DNA from: Crocinitomicaceae bacterium
Lineage (GTDB): Bacteria; Bacteroidota; Bacteroidia; Flavobacteriales_D; Sanyastnellaceae
Direction: 5' to 3'
Assembly (NCBI GenBank): GCA_002690915.1
Contig: NZGF01000037.1
Span: 56,383 to 120,382, forward strand
Length of the DNA: 64,000 nt
Shown: positions 18,601-26,628 of the stretch, piece after piece
Numbering within the stretch: the first letter of the stretch is position 1
Layout of the letters: each line of letters starts with the position of its first letter
Program-made: the position numbers and the translations under genes
The notes under the pieces: model-generated
The model's database searches: none
Told to the model about the DNA's origin: nothing
What the model saw: only the letters and a program-made list of their open reading frames with translations

Positions 18601-18870
18601 CACACCCGGTGTAATCTCAGCAGGTTTGTTGGTGTATGGAATGCTCTTCACCACTGGAGTTTCACAAGCTGCTAAGGTCGCTGCCGTCAAGCTGAACCCC
18701 ATGAACTTTAAGAAATCTCGGCGACCTGTGTGAGTTGACTCCAATTGCTCATCTGACAAGAACTCATCCGTCGATTTTGCCTCAGGAAACTCCTGTGATT
18801 GAATCGCTTCGAATGCTTCTGTTTTGTGAAGCTCGTCCAGTCCGGACCAGTAACGCTTTGTATTTGCCAT
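15694..18870 (-). CDS. actB: Alternative complex III subunit ActB, molybdopterin-type/Fe-S protein
   Basis: A 1058-residue periplasmic iron-sulfur subunit. The N-terminus carries a twin-arginine-type motif (RRDFLKFMGFS, from residue 50) and a lipobox Cys at 69. Residues of about 75-770 are a molybdopterin-oxidoreductase-like domain that, in this complex, does not carry Mo. The C-terminal part (about 780-1010) holds four clusters: CTGCSACVTACHIEN, CQHCNHAPCETVCP, CIGTRYCANNCPYK and CSLCIQ...CACSTAC. In the last motif Ser replaces the more usual Pro after the final Cys. These clusters pass electrons from ActC to the haems of ActA. Confidence 0.93.
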   Translation of the reverse strand: MANTKRYWSGLDELHKTEAFEAIQSQEFPEAKSTDEFLSDEQLESTHTGRRDFLKFMGFSLTAATLAACETPVVKSIPYTNKPAEITPGVANHYASTYYDGQNFANVLVKTREGRPIFIKPNTATGIAGPNARVNSSVLGLYDSARLTGPLMNGAASDWEVVDSRVRKALSSGGENVVLTNTIMSPSLKRAIAISGLSHVQYDAIDYGAFRKAAEIDFGVNTFPSYKFDQADVIVTIGADFLATFADAVFYEGEWAKNRKPENGKMSRMHAFETNMSLTGSNADYRTTVKPSDHGKVATALLHAITGRSSSSGKLDTLTEAAVKNAAKDLKAAGKNGLVLAGLNDLNIQRVVNAINEALGATGTTVNFERNDLYQGSSNDLAQLTQDMSAGRVNTLIIADCNPSYDAVNATAFSAALEKVNLTVSTSMLPDETASRCRMIAPTHHWLESWGDLQIEGGRIDLVQPTISPLNSTRGWGESLLAWSGQSIDWYTFLRQTHSSDYTPEQMYTSNDWNIAVHNGFIGSDAFEQAAPRYSGESLTSAVAALNDQQGGAFELALYEKSTMGAGQHAANPMLQETPDPLTKVTWDNYVTMAHSDVDAMGLNGFIGQEKPASVVRVTVDDTAMELPVFPMPGQAPGTIGIALGYGRGANGEKVGKAAFQTAENGSFMIDSEGRMVPVGQNVFGWVNASSGEFTHHHQFDVTVEATGGTYPLACTQIHNTFMGRDSIVKETDMASFFAERDAEKGEASWNKLIKLGVHEDINNDGNIDSQDGKPTEAFDLWHEHPVENVGHRWGMTIDLTTCTGCSACVTACHIENNVPVVGKDEVRRHRDMHWLRIDRFFSSDYSLERGEEEGVGVISSYRKMEDPSANPQTVHMPMMCQHCNHAPCETVCPVAATTHSNEGFNQMTYNRCIGTRYCANNCPYKVRRFNWFNYPGYKKFGNFNPAQDSLMRMVLNPDVTVRSRGVMEKCSLCIQMVQSSKLEAKKRGVPVTDDLVSCACSTACSTGAISFGDLNDPSSKVAKTSKNNRAYHALEEIGVKPNIFYMTKVRNTERNEA

Positions 18871-18909
18871 AATAGTGATGCGTCTAGGTATTCACGAATT
18901 CATACTCTA

Positions 18910-20343
18910 TTAGTAGTGGCACTTTGCACATTCCCATCCCCCGAGTTCTTTGACCGTGATCTTATCGTCCTCCATGTACTTGCGCAGCTCCTCATTCCCA
19001 CGAAGGTGATCTTTTAGGCGCGCATGCATCTCCTCATAGTATCCATTGCTTGCTAGATCAATTTCCGCTTTGTTGTGGCACTCAATGCACCAGCCCATGG
19101 TAAGCGTTGGTTTGGATAATTCAATCAACCCAGGGTACTTATCGACCAGAAGATTGATGTCGTCCACGTTAGCCACTCTTCCCACCGTGTATGTTTCAAC
19201 ATCACCATGGCAGTTTTGGCACTGAAGACCCCCAACAACAACGTGCTGCTGGTGGCTAAAGAAAACATGATCAGGCAAGTTGTGTACTTTATTCCATTTT
19301 ATTGGCTCGCCATTGTAGGTGTCTTGAGGTGACGTATAACCGTTCGCTCCTTCACCGTCAACATATGTTCCCGAAAGAGGGTCGAATCCAATAGCGTCGT
19401 AGATTTTCGCTATCTCTGTTTCACCGTAGCGCCGTCCCTTTTTGACGGCTTTATGGCAATTCATACAAACATTCGTAGATGGGATTCCTGCATGTTTGGA
19501 TTCATAGGCACTGTGATGACAGTACTTGCAATCCACTTCGTTTTCACAAACGTGGACGCTATGAATAAATTTGACAGGCTGGCTGGGCTTGTAGCCTTCG
19601 ACGACACCTACACGCATCAAACCTTGGTACCCGAGCACTGCTCCATATGCGACAAAGAATACGCCCACCAAAGAGACTGCTGCGCGGTTTTCCCATAGCC
19701 AGTTCTTCAGCCGTTCCCCGTAAGGCAAGTCACCTAACAGTTCCTCGCCCTCCCGTTCGAGGCTTGCATTGGTCAAAGAACGATTGACACCAGCAGCTGC
19801 CATGGCGATGATCAAGAACATGACGAGCAACAGTAAAAACCAAATACTCCCGTCGTTGCTGGCCTCTTCAATAGGAAGCTCGTCTACTGTGATGCAATCC
19901 GTACCTGTATCGGCCACAGGGGCAACGTCCGGCGGGTTTTGCACATAGGCCATGATGTTTTGGATGTCATCCGGCGATACCGCTTGGGCCGTCATCCAAC
20001 CATAGGTCGGAACGTATCGGTCGACCAAGGATTTGATATAACTATCTCCGGATTCCGCAGCCGCCTGGGGATTTTGTATCCACTTTACCAGTAGTTCTTC
20101 GCTTGCCCCCCAGCGATCTGCTATACCTCCTAAGCCTGGCGCCGCGAGCACCTCTTTCGTCACTTTGTGGCAAGAAGCACAGTTCGCATTGAACAGGGCT
20201 TGACCCGCTTCCACATCGCCTTCATCCCAGACGCCTGCTAAGGCCGGAGAGGAGGCACCAAAAACGAATACCGAAAAAAAGATTAGCAAAGCACCAAAGC
20301 CGCGGAAATCTCTCACTGGGTTAACTTTTCGCATGACTAGCAT
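18910..20343 (-). CDS. actA: Alternative complex III subunit ActA with an extra N-terminal cytochrome c domain
   Basis: First gene of the operon. After a signal peptide (GALLIFFSVFVFGASSPALAG) comes a monohaem cytochrome c domain with CASCHKVTKE near residue 55, then two hydrophobic helices (about 165-188 and 222-240). A C-terminal pentahaem domain follows with CKYCH, CMNCH, CQNCH, CIECH and CAKCH, the last at the very C-terminus. That makes six CxxCH motifs, where the pentahaem core alone would be five. The frame extends to a TTG at 20352; ATGs occur at 20343 and 20334, and all leave a usable signal peptide. It relays electrons from ActB to ActE or directly to the oxidase. Confidence 0.9.
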   Translation of the reverse strand: MLVMRKVNPVRDFRGFGALLIFFSVFVFGASSPALAGVWDEGDVEAGQALFNANCASCHKVTKEVLAAPGLGGIADRWGASEELLVKWIQNPQAAAESGDSYIKSLVDRYVPTYGWMTAQAVSPDDIQNIMAYVQNPPDVAPVADTGTDCITVDELPIEEASNDGSIWFLLLLVMFLIIAMAAAGVNRSLTNASLEREGEELLGDLPYGERLKNWLWENRAAVSLVGVFFVAYGAVLGYQGLMRVGVVEGYKPSQPVKFIHSVHVCENEVDCKYCHHSAYESKHAGIPSTNVCMNCHKAVKKGRRYGETEIAKIYDAIGFDPLSGTYVDGEGANGYTSPQDTYNGEPIKWNKVHNLPDHVFFSHQQHVVVGGLQCQNCHGDVETYTVGRVANVDDINLLVDKYPGLIELSKPTLTMGWCIECHNKAEIDLASNGYYEEMHARLKDHLRGNEELRKYMEDDKITVKELGGWECAKCHY

Positions 20344-20508
20344 GTAGCGCAATTTCGGAGGTAAAAATACGATATAGAAGATAGATTTTTTCTACAATTT
20401 GAACCAAATAAGAATCTTTTTGTTCCGGGTAGTTCGATAACGGTCATATGTTCTTGATTACGTGGTAAATCCGGAGATTGGAACGAAATGAAAAAGTTTT
20501 ACCTTTTT

Positions 20509-20538
20509 GATACAAATCGGTACAAAGCGGTATAAAAC
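20509..20538 (+). repeat. Three tandem 10-bp repeats upstream of the SPOR gene (possible operator)
   Basis: GATACAAATC, GGTACAAAGC and GGTATAAAAC lie head to tail at 20509, 20519 and 20529, sharing the core GnTAnAAAnC. They end 6 nt before the -7 box TAATTTCG. The 10-bp period would place each copy on the same face of the helix, as in direct-repeat sites of response regulators. Confidence 0.5.
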
Positions 20539-20544
20539 GTACAT

Positions 20545-20552
20545 TAATTTCG
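20545..20552 (+). promoter_or_regulatory. -7 box for the SPOR gene
   Basis: TAATTTCG, 5 nt before the ATG at 20558; one mismatch to TAnnTTTG. It decides for the 20558 start over an upstream in-frame start at 20507. Confidence 0.45.
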
Positions 20553-20557
20553 CCCGA

Positions 20558-21178
20558 ATGGTCACCTCATCCCTTCCATTACGCCCTACGCTTGCTGCAT
20601 TCTGCGTTCTATGCCTATTTACACTTGGAGCGAACGGTTCGACTTTGGCGCAAGGAGATGTCGGATGGTGGAGAGGGTTGTTTAAAGGCACGCAAAAAAG
20701 CACGTGCGACTCAACCTCCACAAAGCAAACGGCACCCTCATCCCAGGGAGTCATGGTTTGGCAAGGAGCACCTAATCAAGATTCTTCTAACGTTGTGGTA
20801 GAAACCGATCTGGTCATTACCTCGACGGAAAGGCCCGCAGGCATCGTCGTGGAACAATACGACAAACGCATCGCATCACTCGACTCGTTGTGGCACACCG
20901 AAGATCACGCATTGCGAGGTTTTAGAATTCAAATTTTCTCGGGGACATTGCAAGCCGCTCGAGAGGTTCGGTCAAAAGCCCGCCGGAACAACGGCAAAAG
21001 TTCAGTGTACTTGTCTTCTATGCCGCCAAATTATCGGGTTACCATCGGTGATTTCAGAACGCGGTGGGAAGCACAGAAAGCGAAGGATGCTTGGATGAAA
21101 TCCTTCCCTATGGCCATTGTCATTCCTATGGACATCAATTTACCAGCACTCAAAACAAGCCAAACTGAACACCCCTAA
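20558..21178 (+). CDS. SPOR-domain exported protein
   Basis: A 206-residue protein with a signal peptide (residues about 1-33, ending ...GANGSTLAQG). A low-complexity Ser/Thr linker follows, then a C-terminal SPOR domain of about 75 residues: FRIQIFSGTLQAAREVRSKARR ... YRVTIGDFRTRWEAQKAKDAWMKSFP. SPOR domains bind denuded peptidoglycan glycan strands, so the protein is likely periplasmic and cell-wall associated. The rest of the protein is not recognisable. It is divergent from actA and convergent with infB (8 bp apart). Confidence 0.75.
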   Translation: MVTSSLPLRPTLAAFCVLCLFTLGANGSTLAQGDVGWWRGLFKGTQKSTCDSTSTKQTAPSSQGVMVWQGAPNQDSSNVVVETDLVITSTERPAGIVVEQYDKRIASLDSLWHTEDHALRGFRIQIFSGTLQAAREVRSKARRNNGKSSVYLSSMPPNYRVTIGDFRTRWEAQKAKDAWMKSFPMAIVIPMDINLPALKTSQTEHP

Positions 21179-21186
21179 TCCCCGGG

Positions 21187-23961
21187 TCAGTCCTCTAGGG
21201 TCTGCTTCACCTCAACTTCTTCGTAGGCCTCCACGACGTCACCGACTTTGATGTCATTGAATCGGTCAATGTTCAAGCCGCATTCAAATCCTTTTGCCAC
21301 CTCCTTAACATCATCTTTAAAGCGCTTGAGCGAACCAAGCGTTCCGGTATATACAACAACACCTTCGCGAATAACGCGCACCTTGTTGTTGCGTTTGATG
21401 TTGCCATCGATGACGAAACAACCGGCGATGGTGCCCACTTTCGAAATCTTGAACGTCTCGCGGATTTCGGCAGAGCCGACCACGTTCTCTTCAATTTTCA
21501 CGGAGAGCAAGCCCTCCATGGCGTCCTTCATTTCTTCGATGGCCTTGTAGATGACCGAATACAGCTTGATCTGTACACCCTCCTTTTCGGCAAGTCGGCG
21601 AGCTGCACCGCTTGGTCGAACTTGGAAACCGATGAGGATGGCAGACGACGCCGAAGCGAGCAGGATGTCTGATTCGGAAACTTGACCGACGGCTTTGTGA
21701 ATGATGTTAACCTGGACCTTTTCTGTTGATAGCTTTTCCAGCGAATCACTCAACGCTTCGATAGAGCCGTCTACATCACCCTTTACAATTAGATTCAATT
21801 CCTTGAACTCTCCAACCGCGATACGACGTCCCAGTTCCTCCAATGTAACCGCACGCTGCGACCGAACACCTTGTTCGCGCTGGAGTTGTTGGCGCTTCAC
21901 AGCAATATTGCGCGCTTCTCGTTCGTCATCAAAGACGTGGAACTTATCACCTGCACTGGGTGCGCCATCAAAGCCCAATATCGAAACCGGCACTGATGGG
22001 CCAGCCTCGTCTACTCGGGCTCCACGTTCGTTGAACATGGCCTTGACCTTTCCGCTGAACTGGCCTGCAAGGACCGCGTCCCCGATTCGCATCGTTCCGC
22101 CTTCCACAAGCAAATTCGTAACGTATCCACGGCCTTTGTCTAGCGAACTTTCTACAACAGTACCGATGGCGCGTTTTCCCGGATTCGCCTGCAAGTCCAA
22201 CATTTCAGCTTCCAACAACACCTTTTCTAAGAGTTCTTCGATGTTGGTTCCGTTCTTGGCGGATATCTCCTGGCTCTGAAATTTGCCGCCCCACTCTTCC
22301 ACCTGAACACTCATTTCTGCTAGCTCTTGACGGATTTTGTCAGCGTTAGCTTCGGGTCGATCCATTTTGTTGATGGCGATAACCATAGGAATACCCGCTG
22401 CTTGAGCGTGGTTAATGGCCTCCTTCGTTTGAGGCATAACCGCGTCGTCTGCAGCGACCACAATGATTGCAATGTCAGTGACTTGAGCGCCGCGCGCACG
22501 CATCGCTGTAAACGCCTCGTGACCTGGTGTATCAAGGAAAGTCATTTGACCGCCTTGAGGGAGCGTGACGTGGTACGCACCAATATGCTGGGTGATTCCC
22601 CCCGCCTCGCCCGCAATGACATTGGCATTGCGGATGAAGTCCAACAACGACGTCTTACCGTGATCAACGTGTCCCATAACCGTGACGATGGGTGGGCGTG
22701 CACTCAAATCATCGTCGTTGTCCTCTTCGACCTCAATCGCCTCCTGGACCTCTGCGCTAACAAAGTTCGCCTCGTATCCGAACTCTTCTGCGATGATGGT
22801 AATGGTCTCAGAATCCAGTCGCTGGTTGATGGACACCATGATGCCCAACGTCATACAAGCCGAAATGACCTCGTTGACGTTGGCATTCATCATGCTTGCC
22901 AATTCCGCTACGGTCACGAATTCTGTCAGCTGAAGCGTCATCGCTTCTTCTTGCTGGCGCTGCAGTTCCTGTTCCGCGCGCTCCGCTACAGCGCTTCGTT
23001 TGGCACGGCGCATCTTCGCCGCATTGGACTTCTTACCTCCACTCAAACGCGCAAGCGTCTCTTTGATTTCCTTCTGAATATCCGCTTGGCTGACCTCCTT
23101 CTTAGGTTCGTTGCGTCGCCCACGGCCTCGGTCTCCACGTTGCCCCCCTGCCGTTCGGGCCTGACGCTCGACATCAACCTTCGTGATGCGCTTTCGTTTG
23201 CGCTTGTTCTCTTCTGACTTAGCTGCGGGCGTCTTCTTCTTCTCTACGGGCAGTTCAATTTTTCCAACAACGGTCGGACCGGAGAGCTTTTCAATCTTCG
23301 TTTCGAGCTTCTCCACTTTAGGAACCTCGGGCTTGACAGCCTTTTCGGCTGCAGCAGCTTTTTCGGCCTCGGCCTTCTTCGCTGCTTGCGCTGCGGCCTC
23401 CTTCTTGGCAATTTCAGCCGACTTCTTCGCTAGTTTCTCCTTATTGGCTTCTTTCTCCGCTTTGGTCTTAGCCTTGGGCTTTCTAGCCATGGCGTCCAAA
23501 TCGACTTTGCCCAAAACCTTAACTGGGCTTGTAACATCAGATGCCGGTTCCTTCGGCACCTCAGCTGCCACCTTTTGCTCCACCACTGGGGCAGGTTCAG
23601 CAGTAGCTTCAGGTTTAATACGCTCCACTTCCGGCTGCTGCTGGCTTTTCTGGAAGACCGATAAATCGATTTCCATCTCTGCTTCTTCTTGTGGCGCAGC
23701 TGTTTTGCGCGCGGAAGCGAGGGTGACACTTTCACGGTCAATAACTGCGCGATTCGCCGAGCTTACCGCCTTTTCTTTAGCCGCCTTCTCATCTTGAAAA
23801 TTAGATCGGATCAATGCATACGCCTCCGCATCGATCTTGGTGTTCGGCTTTGCATCCACTTCCATGCCCTTGCTGGCCAAAAAGTCCACAATGGTCTGGA
23901 TACCTAAGTTGAACTCTCGGGCGATCTTATTCAGTCGTACAGGTTTGTTAGCGTCAGCCAT
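21187..23961 (-). CDS. infB: Translation initiation factor IF-2
   Basis: GTPase that brings initiator tRNA to the 30S subunit. The 924-residue protein has an N-terminal IF2-N-like segment ([21 protein letters not shown]), a long Ala/Lys/Glu-rich low-complexity linker (about 100-300), then a second IF2-N region. The G domain has G1 [20 protein letters not shown] and NKMD (about 430-550), followed by domains II-IV with [19 protein letters not shown] and [20 protein letters not shown]. It is the last gene of rimP-nusA-infB; a 63-nt gap separates it from nusA. Confidence 0.96.
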   Translation of the reverse strand: MADANKPVRLNKIAREFNLGIQTIVDFLASKGMEVDAKPNTKIDAEAYALIRSNFQDEKAAKEKAVSSANRAVIDRESVTLASARKTAAPQEEAEMEIDLSVFQKSQQQPEVERIKPEATAEPAPVVEQKVAAEVPKEPASDVTSPVKVLGKVDLDAMARKPKAKTKAEKEANKEKLAKKSAEIAKKEAAAQAAKKAEAEKAAAAEKAVKPEVPKVEKLETKIEKLSGPTVVGKIELPVEKKKTPAAKSEENKRKRKRITKVDVERQARTAGGQRGDRGRGRRNEPKKEVSQADIQKEIKETLARLSGGKKSNAAKMRRAKRSAVAERAEQELQRQQEEAMTLQLTEFVTVAELASMMNANVNEVISACMTLGIMVSINQRLDSETITIIAEEFGYEANFVSAEVQEAIEVEEDNDDDLSARPPIVTVMGHVDHGKTSLLDFIRNANVIAGEAGGITQHIGAYHVTLPQGGQMTFLDTPGHEAFTAMRARGAQVTDIAIIVVAADDAVMPQTKEAINHAQAAGIPMVIAINKMDRPEANADKIRQELAEMSVQVEEWGGKFQSQEISAKNGTNIEELLEKVLLEAEMLDLQANPGKRAIGTVVESSLDKGRGYVTNLLVEGGTMRIGDAVLAGQFSGKVKAMFNERGARVDEAGPSVPVSILGFDGAPSAGDKFHVFDDEREARNIAVKRQQLQREQGVRSQRAVTLEELGRRIAVGEFKELNLIVKGDVDGSIEALSDSLEKLSTEKVQVNIIHKAVGQVSESDILLASASSAILIGFQVRPSGAARRLAEKEGVQIKLYSVIYKAIEEMKDAMEGLLSVKIEENVVGSAEIRETFKISKVGTIAGCFVIDGNIKRNNKVRVIREGVVVYTGTLGSLKRFKDDVKEVAKGFECGLNIDRFNDIKVGDVVEAYEEVEVKQTLED

Positions 23962-24024
23962 AGGCGTTTTTGGGCGTTAGTGTTGCGAATTTAAACGGGA
24001 AACGGGACTTGTTGGATATGCTTT

Positions 24025-25260
24025 CTAAGACAATTCGTCCTTCAGAATTTTGACAACCTCACGAATCGTTTCCAATTCTAGGTCGGTGCGGTTCACCAAG
24101 AACTCCTCATCCCGGTTTAAAACCGAACGGGCCGTTTCCAATCCAATCTTGATGAACTCCTCAAGAATCCATGCATCGATTTCATCGGAGAATTCCTTCA
24201 ATTCTACGTCGTCGACGCCGTCTTCTTCGTCACGGTAGACGTCGATTTCATAGTTAGTGAGCAATCCGGCCAACTTAATGTTGTTTCCGCCTTTTCCGAT
24301 AGCCAAGCTGACTTGGTCGGCTTTCAGGTACACCTTGGCCTCGCGTGTTTCTTCGTTAAGCTCGATTGTCGTAATCTTCGCAGGGCTCAGGGCACGCGTG
24401 ACGAGCAGCTGTTCGTTCTCCGTGAAGTTGATTACGTCAATGTTCTCATTCTTCAACTCGCGCACGATGCTGTGGATGCGTGAGCCTTTCATGCCGACGC
24501 ATGCTCCAACAGGATCTACGCGCTCATCGTAAGATTCCACAGCCACTTTAGCACGCTCACCGGGCGCGCGAACGACGCGCTTGATGGTAATCAATCCGTC
24601 GTAAATCTCAGGGACTTCCTGCTCAAACAAACGCTCCAAGAATTCAGGAGCCGTTCGCGACAGCACAATACGCGGGTTGTTATTCTTCATTTCCACGGCA
24701 GAAACGACTGCACGAATGGAATCGCCCTTCTTAAAGAAATCACCAGGGATTTGATTCTCACGGGGCATCACCACTTCGTTGTCTTCGTCGTCAACGAGGA
24801 GGATTTCACGCTTCCAAATCTGGTACACCTCAGCCGAAACCACTTCGCCAACACGCTCTTTGTACTTCTGGTAAATCGCATCCTTCTCTAGGTCCATAAT
24901 CCGCCCTGCGAGATTCTGACGCAAGGACAAGACGTTGCGGCGACCGAACGACTCCAATTTGATTTCCTCCGACACTTCCTCGCCTTCCTCAAAGTCATCT
25001 TCGATTTTCAAGGCTTCCGAAAGGGCAATCTCCTCGTTTTCGTCTTCCACTGCACCGTCGTCGACAATGGTGCGGTTACGCCAGATCTCCAAGTCCCCCT
25101 TCTCAGGGTTAATTATGATGTCGAAGTTGGAGTCGTCTCCATACTTCTTGAGAATCATGGCCCTAAAGACGTCTTCCAAAATGCCCATCATAACCTCGCG
25201 GTCGATGTTTTTAAACTCCTTGAACTCCTTAAAGGAATCCACCAAATTCAGCTGTGTCAT
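24025..25260 (-). CDS. nusA: Transcription termination/antitermination factor NusA
   Basis: RNA-polymerase-associated factor that modulates pausing, intrinsic termination and antitermination. The 411-residue form contains an N-terminal polymerase-binding domain (LVDSFKEFKEFKNIDREVM), an S1 domain (around VGEVVSAEVYQIWKREILL) and two KH domains with VGACVGMKGSRIHSIVREL and LAIGKGGNNIKLAGLL. It lacks the C-terminal acidic repeats of the E. coli protein. It lies 39 nt after rimP. Confidence 0.95.
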   Translation of the reverse strand: MTQLNLVDSFKEFKEFKNIDREVMMGILEDVFRAMILKKYGDDSNFDIIINPEKGDLEIWRNRTIVDDGAVEDENEEIALSEALKIEDDFEEGEEVSEEIKLESFGRRNVLSLRQNLAGRIMDLEKDAIYQKYKERVGEVVSAEVYQIWKREILLVDDEDNEVVMPRENQIPGDFFKKGDSIRAVVSAVEMKNNNPRIVLSRTAPEFLERLFEQEVPEIYDGLITIKRVVRAPGERAKVAVESYDERVDPVGACVGMKGSRIHSIVRELKNENIDVINFTENEQLLVTRALSPAKITTIELNEETREAKVYLKADQVSLAIGKGGNNIKLAGLLTNYEIDVYRDEEDGVDDVELKEFSDEIDAWILEEFIKIGLETARSVLNRDEEFLVNRTDLELETIREVVKILKDELS

Positions 25261-25299
25261 GGTTTTGCGGTTTGCTGCGCTCGGTTAGTAATGGTCTAT

Positions 25300-25773
25300 C
25301 TATTTTCCCTTAAATGAGATTTGGATTTTCGTCCAATCCAATGCATTCAAAGGATACGTTTGTTCTTCTTCTACCCACTCCTTCGCTTTGCGCCCCTCAA
25401 TGCGACGCTTTTCGCGAATTGCAATGGTGATTTCATCTTCAGTGGCTTTGGTCAACTTGCCCTCAGCCTTCCCAGCTCCAGTGATTTTCAGTTGCACGGT
25501 GCGCCCGATGTTTTTCAGGTACTGCCGGTGTAATTTCAATGGTTGATCGAGTCCCGGAGAGCTGACATCCAATGAAAAGTCCTCGGCATCGCGGTCCAAC
25601 ATGGACTCGAGGTGACGGCTCAAGACCATGCACTTCTCGATGCTAATGCCCTCGTCATCGTCCAACAGGATGGAAATCACATTACCATCCCTCACTCGTA
25701 CATCCACGAGGAATCCCGTCCCTCCAAGGAGGTGGGCTTCAGCGATTTCGCGAACAGTATCGGTGTTGATCAT
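25300..25773 (-). CDS. rimP: Ribosome maturation factor RimP
   Basis: Helps mature the 30S subunit. The 157-residue, two-domain protein has the conserved block GISIEKCMVLSRHLESMLDRD and FSLDVSSPGLDQPL (residues about 53-87). It heads the rimP-nusA-infB operon. Its short leader contains a promoter (25842-25871) and an intrinsic-terminator hairpin (25789-25815) that ends 15 nt before the start codon. Confidence 0.93.
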   Translation of the reverse strand: MINTDTVREIAEAHLLGGTGFLVDVRVRDGNVISILLDDDEGISIEKCMVLSRHLESMLDRDAEDFSLDVSSPGLDQPLKLHRQYLKNIGRTVQLKITGAGKAEGKLTKATEDEITIAIREKRRIEGRKAKEWVEEEQTYPLNALDWTKIQISFKGK

Positions 25774-25788
25774 GTCGTTTTTTCGAGG

Positions 25789-25815
25789 AAAAAAAAGAGG
25801 GGTGTGTACCCCTCT
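25789..25815 (-). terminator. Terminator-like hairpin in the rimP-nusA-infB leader (candidate attenuator)
   Basis: On the minus strand an 8-bp perfect stem AGAGGGGT / ACCCCTCT with a 4-nt loop ACAC is followed by seven more T residues. It lies downstream of the promoter at 25842-25871 and 15 nt upstream of the rimP ATG. No minus-strand gene lies upstream that it could serve. Seen: the hairpin and T tract. Inferred: attenuation, possibly responding to NusA, which stimulates intrinsic termination. Confidence 0.75.
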
Positions 25816-25841
25816 GCATCTTCATTCTCATTTCGTCGGGG

Positions 25842-25871
25842 CGAAGATACACCATTCCCTTCGAACTTCAA
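25842..25871 (-). promoter_or_regulatory. Promoter of rimP-nusA-infB
   Basis: Minus-strand TTG (25869-25871), a 19-bp spacer, then TATCTTCG (25842-25849). This fits the Bacteroidota -33/-7 promoter with one mismatch in the -7 box. The expected transcript start is near 25837, giving a leader of about 60 nt. Confidence 0.6.
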
Positions 25872-25894
25872 CCCGCCAAATCAGGTTGGAACAG

Positions 25895-25902
25895 TAACTT
25901 CG
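25895..25902 (+). promoter_or_regulatory. -7 box for the AlbA_2 gene
   Basis: TAACTTCG, 6 nt before the ATG at 25909; one mismatch to TAnnTTTG. Confidence 0.42.
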
Positions 25903-25908
25903 TGTACT

Positions 25909-26598
25909 ATGTCCTACGTGCAGCAAATGATTGAGGAAGGGGAGCATCAAACCCAGGACTTTAAAATGCGCATTGACGATGCCTCAAAAATTGCGCGCAC
26001 CTTGGTCGCCTTTGCCAACACCGATGGTGGGAGACTCTTAATCGGTGTTAAGGACAACGGAGCCGTGACCGGAGTGAACCAAGAAGAGGAGTACCACATG
26101 ATCGACTTGGCCTGCCAGTCTCATTGCAAACCGGCCATACCTTTTGATGTGCAAGTGTGGAAAATGGAGGGGCGTTCGGTGTTAGAAGTCCAAATCCCCC
26201 GCTCCGCAAACCGCCCGCACTTCTGCGAAGACGAAACGGGCAAGTGGCAAGCTTACTTGCGCAGGGACGACCGCATCCACCGCGCCAGTCCCGTTCAAGT
26301 CAAGGTGTGGCAATACGAGATGCGCATGGACCGGGCTGAATTCCGATACGACCAGTTCATCGGGAAACTGTTCAATGCATGGCGCGACGGGCGGCAACTC
26401 CGGTTTCAGCAGGTCGCTCGCATGGCGCGATTGCGCTACGAAGATGCCGAAGACCTTTTGTGCTTACTGATTGTCTGGAACATCATCGAATGGGAGCGCT
26501 GCCAACACGGGTTGGTATACCAGCTGGCGGATGCCTCCGCATTGGACGAGCTCGAGACCCGCGGCCCGGGACAATTCCGATGGAAAAATTATTCGTGA
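25909..26598 (+). CDS. AlbA_2 (Schlafen-type) ATP-binding domain protein
   Basis: A 229-residue protein. Residues of about 10-130 are an AlbA_2/Schlafen-like domain: TQDFKMRIDDASKIARTLVAFANTDGG, LLIGVKDNGAVTGV and FDVQVWKMEGRSVLEVQIPRS. The C-terminal half (about 140-229) looks like a helical winged-helix-type region. The family often acts as DNA- or RNA-associated regulators; no specific role is known for this form. The frame is open back to 25612 across the antisense of rimP, but the ATG at 25909 with its -7 box is the credible start. It is divergent from the rimP operon. Confidence 0.78.
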   Translation: MSYVQQMIEEGEHQTQDFKMRIDDASKIARTLVAFANTDGGRLLIGVKDNGAVTGVNQEEEYHMIDLACQSHCKPAIPFDVQVWKMEGRSVLEVQIPRSANRPHFCEDETGKWQAYLRRDDRIHRASPVQVKVWQYEMRMDRAEFRYDQFIGKLFNAWRDGRQLRFQQVARMARLRYEDAEDLLCLLIVWNIIEWERCQHGLVYQLADASALDELETRGPGQFRWKNYS

Positions 26599-26614
26599 CC
26601 GCCGACAATATTCC

Positions 26615-26622
26615 GAACTTTG
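26615..26622 (+). promoter_or_regulatory. -7-like box for porZ
   Basis: GAACTTTG, one mismatch to TAnnTTTG, 6 nt before the ATG at 26629. It supports 26629 over the later in-frame ATG at 26665. Confidence 0.3.
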
Positions 26623-26628
26623 GCGCGT

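Larger units (their letters stand above)
20344..20557. other. Divergent promoter region between actA and the SPOR gene
   Basis: About 215 bp, AT-rich compared with flanking genes. On the minus strand a TATTTTTA lies roughly 30 nt before actA, and a GAAATTGC lies 5 nt before the ATG at 20343; either could be the operon's -7 box. On the plus strand three tandem 10-bp repeats (20509-20538) precede the SPOR gene's -7 box. No small gene is visible. Confidence 0.5.

Noticed and set aside
22327..23217. A 296-codon plus-strand frame
   Set aside because: It lies wholly antisense to infB, whose G-domain motifs and length are unambiguous; it has no family features.
25612..25908. N-terminal extension of the AlbA_2 gene by 99 codons
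   Set aside because: The extension is antisense to rimP and its leader; the ATG at 25909 has a -7 box 6 nt upstream and begins the recognisable domain.
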